Shown one piece after another: positions 35,694 through 46,160 of a stretch of DNA of 64,000 nucleotides. Every line of letters begins with the position of its first letter. The stretch's first letter is position 1. This stretch comes from Cubamyces lactineus (Eukaryota; Basidiomycota; Agaricomycetes; Polyporales; Polyporaceae): contig JACDTU010000010.1 of the NCBI GenBank assembly GCA_022376465.1, positions 1,240,001-1,304,000 on the forward strand, written 5' to 3'. The position numbers and the translations under genes were made by a program. The notes beneath the pieces are model-generated. The model ran no database searches. It saw nothing but the letters and a program-made list of their open reading frames with translations, and was not told the DNA's origin.

Positions 35694-37330
35694 TCATGCC
35701 TTCTTGAACCACCCCTCCAACGTATTCTTCTGCGTTGGGGCGGCCTTCCCTACTGCTTTCCTCCTCTTGACAGGCGAATCCCCTTGCTCGCTCTGAGAAT
35801 TCAGCATAACTTCCCACAGCTGTTCGAAATCTTCGGTCCGGACGATTCCGCCGCTCGCCTGTTTGTGGCCGCGAGCAAAATCGTCGCCCATCGATTCTCG
35901 CAGCCCCGGCACCCTGCCAGCGTACTCCTTTAGGATCGCGATGATGTCGGTCTCGTGATCGTCTTGTTGTTGTTCGTCCGCCTTCCTCTTTGTACCAGCT
36001 CTTGCTACTCCTCCTCCAGCGCGGGCAATGCGACAGGCAAAGTTCGTCATTCCAGGAGTGTACCCATCGTTGGAGCACATGACGACCTCAAGCCGCGCGC
36101 CTTTGAGCGAAGAGGACCAACGCGTCGCTATCAGCTTTGGGTCTGATGTGAGTCTCGATCAACGAAACTCAGAAGGCGCTCTGAACGCACCGGGTGTATC
36201 TGCGCCGGGCTGGAGATGCGGACGAGCGCGATGCGCCCGTCCCCAGAGAACGTAGGCGGGCGGCGCGCGCAGCGATCGACCTCTGCTTTGACTCCCGCTC
36301 GCGCGGCATAGAGGCGCCGGATGTCTTGATTGGTAGGATCTAGTAAGTCTCGAGGAGAAGACACGTTGAGCAGCGCTCGCCATGCCGTCTCGACGTCGTA
36401 CTCTGCTGAGCGCCGCGCTGCGACGTGCCTGCGTCAGCCTCGTGATGGGTGGCACAAGCAGGGAAACTCGACGAACGCGCGTTGAGAAGACCGATGGCTT
36501 CTCCTAATACCTTCTTCGTCCATTTCTTCAGGCAGTCGCGCAAGTCTGGGAAAGGCGGACCCCACTTGAAGCTTGTGCCTAGGTCGCCCATGGTGCCCAT
36601 GGCGCATAAATACTCCAGCTTCTCTCTGAGCCCGGCTGAATCAGAGCGGTGCTTCTGAGCCTGGCCCTTGACCAGGGGTGAGCAGACTTCATACGCGAGC
36701 GTTGCAGATGTCGCGATTGGTGGGCAATGAGCTGCTGTGCAGACCAAAGCGCCTTCAGGGAAGGCCGTGCTCCAGTGGTGGTCGAGAATCAGTGTCTTGA
36801 CAGGGTTCGCATCTGAGCTGTCCACAATGGGTGGACCGCCTCGGCTACCCTGGTCAGTGACGATGACGAAAGCTGCACCATAGCGGGCAATCGCATCGCG
36901 TTCAGCCTGCGCATGTATGTTGGAGCCCTTCGCAGGGAAATGGACAGACACGAGGGTTGAATCAAGGCCGAGGTAAAGGAGAGTCTCGTAGACGATGAGG
37001 CCGCTGCTGAGGCCATCTGCGTCCTTGTCGGGAAGCAGCAGCGTGCGGTTACTAGACGCGGCACTAGTGGTGGTTCAGTATATCAGGATTTCTGGTCCAT
37101 CCAAGGAATGCTGACCACAGCTTGATAAATTCGCGGGCCGTTTTCATCTGTGCGGCGGGCGCGGGCCACTCTTGCGCTTCCGAGTTGTTCTGGAATGTGT
37201 CCGCCATAGAGATCTGCTGTTGTGTGGTGGCAACGGGTGGTAGGTATCTACGTAGGGCTTTCACTGGCAGCGTGGACCCGCGACTGACGGATAGAATACG
37301 CTGTGTGAGGGGGGATGGGAAGACAGGCAT
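35694..37330 (-). CDS. DHH-family phosphoesterase (RecJ-like) with C-terminal PIP-box-like tail
   Basis: This is a predicted phosphoesterase or nuclease of the DHH superfamily. Exons join in phase: 37330 (or 37207) to 37119, 37063 to about 36475, and two further exons to the stop at 35694. The first DHH motif is PDKDADGLSSG. The signature DHH motif is TLILDHHWS, and GTMGDLGTSF follows. The DHHA1-like C-terminal part has YTPGMTNFACRIARAGGG and RESMGDDFARGHKQASGGIV. The extreme C-terminus (KNTLEGWFKKA) resembles a PCNA-binding PIP box. Two in-frame starts exist. ATG 37330 adds 41 residues with several Arg and no acidic residues up to about position 30 (MPVFPSPLTQRILSVSRGS), resembling a mitochondrial presequence. 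ATG 37207 begins MADTFQNNSEAQEW. I give the longer form, but either is possible. Bacterial RecJ digests single-stranded DNA 5' to 3'; activity here is inferred. Confidence 0.78.
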
Positions 37331-38310
37331 GAGATGGCAGCCGCATTGTACTGGGACGTTGGGATGGAGCCCACCTATATCGTCTATCCGCAGAGGAGCG
37401 GATGACAACACCTTCCCGATCTAGCGTCGTACCCTTATAAGCGCTCATCGTCCTGAATCAAGCTGCGATCCAGTTGAACTCACCTGCTCATGCTCGCCGA
37501 CTCTGGATCACTCCGCATCTTCCTCGATGCCAGAGGGAAGAGTTCAATAAGATAATATATTCCGAGAAGGCCAGCCTAAGCAAACGATCGACTCTAGTAA
37601 ATGATACACATGGTAGCCTGCACAACACGATCATGGCGCCAACAGGACATCCCACATCCTAGCCGCCTGTCCGCAATGCACGCTCCAAAGACACAGAGAG
37701 GGGGACCAACCACGAGACGAGAATAGATGGCAGAGATGATGGTACGAGGACGCCGGGGTAACGGGTAACGGGATGATGCGAGGGGTAATAGCGGGGACAA
37801 GCGGGGTAAAATGGAATCGACGAAGGGACGGGACAGTCGTCGGTCGCCGGCTGGAGTCTCTCCAACTTCGGGACGCAGAGACGGTCCGGCTCCGTGACAG
37901 AGGGCGATAGAAGGAGCGGAGGGGACGGTGGTGCGCGGATGCATGGCACCTGATACAGTAGAGTAACGGTGACGAAAGGAGAGGTCAGGGTAGGCCATAG
38001 CGGGGACGAGGATGAGAGACGGCAGAAAAAGGATCGTGGAGGTCGTGATACAGACATGGAGCGAAGGGAAGGAAAGGTCAGAAGAAACAAACGAATGTGC
38101 GCATATGTGCTGACGAAGGTCCCCAGATATAAGGATAATGCTGGAAGGAGAGGGATAGCGATGACACGGGTCAGATGTAGGGTACGAGAGCGTGGGTCGT
38201 GAGCAGTCGAAAGAGGATGGATCGAACCATGCATGAGTTATTGTCGTGGGAGAGGGTGGGTGATGAGGTGACGCGAATCGGACGAAGCAGAGGGCAGGAT
38301 CGACGGAAGC
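37331..38310. other. Intergenic: DHH gene upstream region and CDC24 3' flank
   Basis: A 191-codon minus-strand frame at 37659-38234 shows no start context, motif or splice logic and is likely the CDC24 3' flank. No gene is supported. Confidence 0.45.
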
Positions 38311-41300
38311 TCACTGCACAAAGAGCGTGACTTGGTTGCCGGGGCGGAAGGACTCGAACGCCATCTGCACGTCCTCCGTCGATCCCAACGACACCAGATC
38401 GCCGTCTTCGTCCTTGTATTTGACCCGCAGAGGGCCGTCGTCTCGTCGCGGCCCGCACAGGCGGATCTTCTTGCCCACCTTGTCGACGAGCTCAGAATAC
38501 TCCGTCGTTCGCGGCACCTGGATGACGAAGATGTCCTCGCCGAAGTGAACCTTTATCTTTACGGGCGGCGAGAGCCGGAGCTCGTCTTTGAAGGGCGGCG
38601 GCGGCATCGCCTGGTCCATGTGCGACCGCATCGAACGGCCGTTGGAGATGCCTGCCAACGAGGACTCACTTGAGCCATAGGGAGTGATAGGCGAGCTGCT
38701 CGTGTGAGGGGAGGAGTCAGAGCTATCGCCCGTCGATTGACTAGAGCCACTTCCGCGTTTGCTGGAGGACATGTGCGCCCTGTCCATCCATGCGGAGGTG
38801 GGTAACGGCGGCGGCGGTTGCTGCGGAGGTGGGTGATACGCGTTGGGCTGACTGACACTGCGCGAGCGCATCGGCTGGTGCATCGTCGGCGTCGGCATCG
38901 GGCTAGGACCTCGCGACTCCCCTTGATCGTACGCAGCGCCAAGACGCGTCGAACTGAACTTGCTGCGAAGCGTCGGTCGGCCTTGCACCCCGGGCCCGAA
39001 ACTCGCGTCCGACGCAAAGCTGCTCGCGTTGCGAGACATTGAAGGGCGTGCAGAGGCAGGAGCAGGGAAGCCACCCATACCTCCAGACAGGACGGGGGAA
39101 GCCGCATGTCCGCTGTTCCTTGCGCTCTGAGGATACGGATAGTCCGGCCTTCGGGGGTGCTGTCCCAAAGGCGTGCCACGGCCGGATGGGGAGCTTGCGC
39201 TAGTAGGAGGGTAGTCTTCATAATCGTCTTCCGGATCCATCTCGAAGCCCTCGTGAGATGGGTAGCCTTGAGGACCATGGGCGTAAGTGTTCCCGTACGG
39301 ATGTCCGTTGGCAGATGATGAAGGCACAGCGTGCTCCTCGTTGGCGTATGGGTGGCGCATAGAGCGAGCACCGTTGACGGTAGCGGAGTATGGGACACCA
39401 GAGGAATAACCGGTAGACTGCGAAGCCATGGAGCTGCGCTCCGTAGAGAAGGATGTGTGTGGCGAACGAGTTTGCACAGCTGGATTCGTGCTGTTCGCGA
39501 CCTGCGCAAGGCGTGAAACATTACGGTCCGACGTCCTGCGGCTTGCGGTTTCCTTGATGAGGCGATTGAGCTGATTCTCCCACATTTTCAGCTGCTCCTC
39601 GTTACGGCAGCGCAGCGTGAAGAACTCGAGATCATCGTCACCACGCCACCATACCGCGAGCGAGTATTGGCCTAGTGGTGTGTCAACGGCTGATGTGAGC
39701 GACAGATGCCGGGAAGCACTGACCTTGCGATATCTTCGGCACCGCCTGGGTGACGTTGTTCAAGAAGATACGTCCCTTTAGTAACAAGGGCGTGTTTTTC
39801 TTCTTGTTAGAAGGGCCTGCTCCAGGAGGACCCAAAGTCGTCGAAGGGGAGGACGGCTTCTTCAGGATCGAGTTGCTCTTTCCCACCTTCTTTCCGTTGC
39901 CCGGTTGAGGAATGTACTCCTTGCAACAGAGGATGATCTTTTCGAACAAGAAGACATGATACTCCCGGTCGACCTCGGATTTCGTGACACTGAAGATGTC
40001 GTCAAGGAGGAGAGCGCCGAAGTTGGATATGTGGTGTCCTTTCCAGTCTTCAACGCGCCCTTCGAGATTCTTGACAGTCGCGTCGTTCTCTGCCCGACGC
40101 TGCGCCTCGTTGATCTTATCAGTGATCCGCTTCGCCGCTGCAACACCGGCCTTGAGTTCATCGACGAACTGGTAATCGGTATTGGATACGGCCTTAAGGA
40201 GCGACTATCACACGAGCGAATGTGAGCGTGCTGAATTGAATCAGGGGAATAGACACCTTACCTCCAATAGCAGAGGGTATTTGCAGATGCGCTGCACCGG
40301 CTTGATTAGGAAGGCGGGAAGCTCGCCCTTCACATTGATAATATGATTAAGCGCCTATGTGCCGGATTCAGTAAGCAGATGTTGCAACCAAGGAGACGAG
40401 ATGTTCGACAGAACGGCGATACTGACCGTGAGGTTGTGCTCCTCCTGGAGCATGATCTCAGAGGCCATAGTGTAGTTAGCGCAGTAGGGTTCGTAAACGG
40501 CAAACTCCTCCTCCTATTGTTCCATAAGCGGACGTTAGGTTGTCAATCGGATACAATAAGTCGATTATCGCGATCCCATAATCAGTAAGGGTCATTCGAA
40601 GGTTGAACGGGGTTACTCACGTTCTCAGTGAACGGAAGGCCCCATCTCTGTTCGTTCCAAGGCAGCTCCGCAATGCTTTCCACCTTGATGAGGAACTTCC
40701 GCTGGAAGTTCAGCAACTTGTTCAGGCCAGGAAACAGCAAATGGAGGGTGTCCCGGTCCAAGACCTGCACCGCTTCGTCGCAATACCTCTATAGTAGACT
40801 GTTAGTTCCAGACAAGGTTACGTTTAGTCGCACACGCGTACCTGCATGACTTCCAGGTCTTGCACGTATTTCCGCTCAGTGTCAACGAGTTCCTTGATAA
40901 TGTTGGCTCGAGCACCTCCAGGCTCGATGGAGGCGGCTGCAAGGGAGTTGTCAGATGTAAGCGACTCTGTGGACGCTAGGGCGGATGCGAGTGTTGGGGA
41001 CCCGGGTGGTGTCTCCAGGAACAGCTCGTCGGGTAGTTGTTGGACGAGGTTAATTACATTGCTGACGACCTGTGATGTATGCCATGAGATAAATTCGGTA
41101 TCTCAAACATATTGTGCACACCTTTACGAAGCCGTCGGTGGAGTTGCGATCCCAGAGGTCCCGAACGGTGAATCCCTCGCAGTTGGGAACCTGCTTGACA
41201 TTCATCGCGAATAGGGCAATCGCGTGCTTTCTGGTACGCTCGTTCGAGGCATCGTAGGACTGAACGTCCGTGTTGACCTGGATGGGAGCAGGCGCGGAAG

Positions 41301-41589
41301 GGAGGAGGTTGAAGAGGTAGCACAAGGGGACGCCCAGGGCGAAGACATCCCAGAGTTGGGTTACTGGATCAGTAGAACGCCTGGAGGAGTCAGGCTGGGC
41401 TGCGACAGTAAACCAGTCTGAGAAGCCCTGAAGATGCATGAGGCGGTTGCGTAGAGAGGAGCATTGCTGGTAGAGAGAGGTAGACTGGGAGGCAGCCTTG
41501 TTGAGGAGGGTATTATTGGCGACAGGCGAGTCGATTGTTGGAGGAGCTGAGCCGACCATGGACTTTTTGCGGGCCGCTGTGGTGGCCAT
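38311..41589 (-). CDS. CDC24: Cdc24 Rho guanine-nucleotide exchange factor (CH-DH-PH-PB1)
   Basis: This is the exchange factor that activates Cdc42 at polarity sites. The start is ATG 41589 (MATTAARKKSMVGSAPPT) and the stop is at 38311; at least seven introns occur. Domains in order: a calponin-homology-like CDC24 N-terminal domain (TQLWDVFALGVPLCYLFNLL, TVRDLWDRNSTDGFVK); a Dbl-homology domain (IIKELVDTERKYVQDLEVMQ, LFPGLNKLLNFQRKFL, PVQRICKYPLLLESLLKAV); and a PH domain (YHVFLFEKIILCCKEY, TPLLLKGRIFLNNV, WRGDDDLEFFTLRCRNEEQL). A Ser/Pro-rich linker of about 270 residues follows, then a PB1 domain (VKIKVHFGEDIFVIQVPR, YKDEDGDLVSLGSTEDVQMA) at the extreme C-terminus. The domain order is diagnostic for Cdc24; PB1 would pair with Bem1/scaffold partners. 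Confidence 0.93.
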
Positions 41590-44500
41590 TGAGGCAAAGG
41601 AAGGGGAGGGGGAACCTAGGGCGAGCAGGATGGCGGCGGGGGCGGGGGGGGGACGGCGGAGGGTTGCTTGAGAGATGAGAGGATAGAGACGAGCGACGAG
41701 ACGAGAGAGAGTCGGAGACCAAGACGGGATCCTGTCCAGAGCCTACAACAGGCGCCCGTCGCCCGTTCCCACCAACAATCAACTCCGATCCCTGTTTGCC
41801 TCTGTTTGGCCATCATCACCCCGGTTTCCCCTTTTTGTTTTCCCAGGCCAGATCTCAGATCCATCGCCGGTAAATCTCGTCTCCCGTCCGCAACGGTCCT
41901 CCTCACCCAGTCTGTATTCCGTACAAAACATGTACTGCTCGCGGCACAAGACAATACTCGACGCTCTTGTTCATGCAATCCTATATCACTCCTCCGCCAC
42001 ACGCACGCTACCATCTCGCCGAGGTCTCCAGGCTCCCTGTCAGAACATCCTGCGGTCAGTCTGTCTCTCAGATGAGTTCCAGTGATGCTCCTCTCCTTCT
42101 CAAGTCGCTAGAACTACCCGATATCCGCATTCTGGACTCTCACTCCTCCCACTTCCGAGGCCCAACATTGGACCACTCCAATCCCACCCTTACCCGAGTC
42201 ACCTCGCCGCCGGCCTCTGTCGCGGATCGTGTTCCATGCTTTCTGCCATACTCATTGCCGTCCTCCCAGCTATCCACGCTTCACGTAACCGGTCCACGAT
42301 TCGCCTACATTGACACAACCCTCAACGTGCCCCAGAGACATACACTTTGCGTCATCATCTCCTCGGTCCCTCCAATTGGTCTACTGAATTCTGACCCCCC
42401 TACAACCTCCTTTCCACGATCCGTCATGATAACCTTTGGTTGCGTTGGAAGAAGGGCGCCTGACAGATGCTCTTGTCTATAGAACCTTGTGCTACGGCAA
42501 CGAAGGAGATCCAACAAGCATGCCTTTTGCATCGTCGGTGCGATTCCATGCATCTATATGATCCCATCCACCCGCGTTGTGACCGTTCGTCATTCATCAC
42601 TTCTAGTGGCTCAGCAGCCATGAGTACTATGAACAACTTGTTAGCATGCCCTGTTCGTGATTTGGCGATATTATTCTTCATGCCTTCATGAATGGCGTCA
42701 AAAAGACCACAGTAGTGAATAATCCTCAGCCACCTCAGACTCTTTCCATTCGCTGCGAACGCACTAACCATATCCGCCCTCGCACACGCATTGGTCGAAC
42801 TTACTCAAGGTTTAGACACTTCCAAGTCATATAAACGCACGCATCGGATTCCCACCGCCCCCTCCGCTTCTCCTTCGACGGATTTCCGCGTCGCCGGCCT
42901 CAAGGGAATCGCCCGGGCGTCCCATTCATATCGCGATGCCGTGCCGACAGGTAAAAGTGCCGACGATGTACTTCCTTTTCTACAGGTGATGCCGATGCAT
43001 TTGCTTGTATGGAAAACTGCTCGCACGCATCGTGCTGCGAGCGCCTTGGTGCAGGGCATATCTCGCGGCTGGATGAGGCCTATGCGATTGGGACGGCGCA
43101 GGACTCAGGCCAGGAGGGGGTGGCTGTGGCTTCCTTGTTCACGGTCCTCCGTATTGGTGGGAACGTTCGCGGACCGCCCCCCCTGGGACGCAGCGATCCC
43201 CTTGGAGACATAGTCTTCCTAGGTGTGTTCTTTGCCAGACTCCGATGAAGACAGCTACCTGAAGTTCGAAGGCTGACGACATGGATGGCTTCCTGGCCCC
43301 CATACCCGGGGGCTATGAAGCGTGGCGTGGCGTGTCCTTGCGGAAGCAGCTAGGAGGGTATCCTCGTTTCCGGCTGTGGTGTCCTTGAGATACCTAGCTA
43401 ACAAGTTCGGTCCTTGCTTTCTCCGGAAGCCTACGACGCCTCGTACAGAACTCAAACACTGCGAGCACCTCGACGTGCCTAGAGAACCCTTGTTTTCTAC
43501 GATGCTTGACGTACGCAGCTAAGTTCGCGCATGTGTGAGGCATGTGGTTGTCGAAGATTGGGCGCACATATAGCAGTATTACACGCGGCGCGTTCTCCGG
43601 ATGTACGTAGGACGCGGTTATATAAAGGCTATGTTGACGTTACGATGGCTCGTATAAGGGATGCGTATCTCCCCCTACGACGCTCACGGACAGTCGAGGG
43701 CAGAGCCACAGGCACGCAAGGCGAGGCTGCACATGCGGCATTGCAGATCACTTGTGGTACGTGCCTACATCAAAGTCTAGGTAATCGCTCTCGGCCGCGG
43801 CGGCCCCTGCGCGGCTAATCGCACCTGTCCTGGTAGCAGGTGGTATAGACTGTCTGAGCCCCGAGCTAGAGAGATCAGGATCAAAGGAACGAGATGAGGG
43901 GACTTCTGCTGAAGACCATGGCCGTACGATAAACGTCCCCCGGGGGCTGTCGGAGATTGGGAGGAAGAAGACCCACGCACATCATTGATAGCTCTGAAGA
44001 AGTCGACCTTGGATCGCGCAGACCGATGGCTATGATACAGTGACTCGGCGAGCACATGTACGCCGCGCTTTCCGAGCTCGCTCGCAACCTCCTAGTTGTA
44101 GGTATCCGGTGGGATGCTGCGTATTACCTTGGGTTCGAAAAAAACGCCCTATCCCCTATACGGAACCTCGCGCACATCCTTGTGAACTGTATGCGGTAGA
44201 CGGTGTGTCGTGTTGGAGAACGAAGTCAGGGTGTCGCTGGTATGTGAGCGCTGTGGTAACCCATGCGGCGCTCTGGACATGCCGAGCCATCTTCTACCAT
44301 CTCGCCGCCGCAATGGGCTGGCACCGCGGCGCTCCGTGCACATGCCACTTCTGACAGATGTCGGGGCCGGGCTCGTATGGCACACATAGTATATCCGAGT
44401 ACGCCACAATTCGTCATGCAATTGGTAGAATCGTTGAGATGGGGACTGGCTTGAATGGCCACAGTTCGCGCAGGCGTTTGTATAAACGGGGGAGATCGGA

Positions 44501-45160
44501 TTGTGTCTCAGCCACGACAAAACGTCTTGTGGGCGGTTCACCGTCCGATATGCGCCATGAATAGCTATGTGCAAGGTCCGTATGGCAGTGGCAACGCGTA
44601 TGTGTTACATACGCGGCATGACACACACAGTGAAGCTTAATTTGTGAGCAGCTGGCCGACTGAAGGTAACACATCGGGGACGTACGTTCTTGTGCGGATC
44701 ATATCTGGCTCGGCCATGCTGAAGGGATGACGCGCCGCAGCAGGCGCATCATCCGCCTAGACGTGTAGCACCAGAGCAGTTGTCGGCTTCAGGCGGTGTC
44801 CGACGTTGACCATTGACACGGTACGTCAGCCTACGAGAGAATCCCACGGGTCCTCTGCGCGGAGCACTGGATCGGGCGGCGAGGTGCGAGTGGCATGATG
44901 CAGGTGATATCGCAGAGTGCAAGAGCGGCAAGTCGGTGCCCGCCGCATCTGGAACTCGAGTGGGCTGAGCCGCTGAGCAGGTGGTTCTTGCAGCAGACGA
45001 GGGGGAATGAATAGGGCATGCTCGAGAATGATGATCAGCATCGTGATGGGAGGTGCGGCCGCACCTGTGTAACATTGCAGCGACTGGACGAATAGAGTAA
45101 GATAAGTCGGCGTTTTTCGACGGATCTGTTGTTCGTACCTAGCAGACGTGCTCGAGTGCC
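41590..45160. other. Unresolved 3.6 kb stretch with coding-like fragments
   Basis: No gene could be assembled. Fragments that look more protein-like than background occur on both strands. Plus strand: 42073-42480, with LPSSQLSTLHVTGPRFAYID reminiscent of fungal F-box/LRR proteins; 43279-43389, DDMDGFLAPIPGGYEAWRG; 43531-43770; and 44050-44195, MYAALSELARNLLVVGIRWD. Minus strand: 42424-42771, SLRWLRIIHYCGLFDAIHEG; and 44420-44570, ETQSDLPRLYKRLRELWPF. They may be decayed F-box-type genes or small exons of genes I could not splice. The CDC24 promoter occupies the left end. Confidence 0.35.
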
Positions 45161-46006
45161 TTACACGGCACTTGAAGGTTGAAGGTTGAGTTTGAACTTC
45201 GAAAAGGGATCACGACCTGAAGTGCGAAGTGACAAGATGTAAAGCTGTCGCCTTTGTGGCGTTCCTATACAGGCCGTTGATGAAGCTACTGACGCGCATC
45301 GAGCTCGGCTAGAGTGTACACATACCGTGGCAAGCTGCAGCCATGGACCAGTTGGTCGAACAAGCGGTGTGATCGTAGATTTTGAAGCTGTGGAAAATAT
45401 GGTGCGCTTCACCACCACCAAAACGCGCCAAAAAACTATAGGAGTAAACCGAACCCATCGGACCTGCATCAGCGACCATCTTCTCAATCTTATCGACCCG
45501 CACCTTCTCCTGAACGCTTTAGGATATACTACTCATAAAGTCTGCAAGCAAGCGACGAGATTATGTGCGACTTGTATGGAGGTGCTGCCAAGAGGCAGCG
45601 ATTCGTCACGGTATGATTCCAGAGTGACCAGTTTGGGTTTCATAATGGCTTGTCCAAAAAACCACCGGAGACTGATCGGCAGAGTTCACTAGTCCAAATG
45701 CCTTCAAATCCAGTGAAGAGGATCGTTGATTCAGCGCTCGATACTAAGCATGTACGAAATCAGCCACTCACAAGTGTGCTCTCAAATATGTTGGAGGTGC
45801 GGTGATCATCGTCGCGAGGAATGATTTCTTGAGCGACGCAAACTCGCTCATCGCATGCACGCACTCATAGTGTGAAGGCTCAGACTGGCGCCGTGAGCGA
45901 AGGTGCCTACCTGTTTTACGGCTTTGAACTTCGGGCTCAGGTGAACTTTAGCCGCAGCATGCAGTCCATTTGGCTGGCTCTGGAGATTGACTGGAAAGGC
46001 TAACAT
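45161..46006 (-). CDS. Probable multi-exon gene of unknown family, divergent from the Rap1-like gene
   Basis: I do not recognise this protein. On the minus strand an ATG at 46006 begins MLAFPVNLQSQPNGLHAAAK and continues to FKAVKQ with a GTAGGC donor. Further coding-like blocks follow in a consistent order: CVHAMSEFASLKKSFLATMI to a GTGAGT donor after RAH; LRWFFGQAIMKPKLVTLESY; VRVDKIEKMVADAGPMGSVY; SFLARFGGGEAHHIFHSFKI; and a last block ending FSKFKLNLQPSSAV with a stop at 45161. Several donor/acceptor pairs keep frame, but at least one junction (after about 45560) lacks a good donor. The gene may therefore be mis-spliced here or degraded. Predicted size is roughly 230 residues, mostly helical. 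Only 154 bp separate its ATG from the Rap1-like ATG, implying a shared bidirectional promoter. Confidence 0.35.
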
Positions 46007-46160
46007 GTAGCAAACGATCAGTTTATAGTAGAAGAGAAAAGTGTGAAGACGCTGGACGTGCGATTTCCAGCTCCGCGGGAAGGAGGAAGAGACGCCGGAG
46101 AGTGGTCCCCCTGAAGACTGTCTCTCCGAGTCCCAACACCACCGCTCGAGGGCAAGACCC

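Noticed and set aside
37659..38234. 191-codon minus-strand frame between the DHH gene and CDC24
   Set aside because: Low-complexity Ser/Pro/Leu composition, no motif, no splice logic; best explained as the 3' flank of CDC24.
38559..39521. 320-codon minus-strand frame
   Set aside because: Alternative frame of the low-complexity linker of CDC24; the CDC24 frame continues into the PB1 domain.
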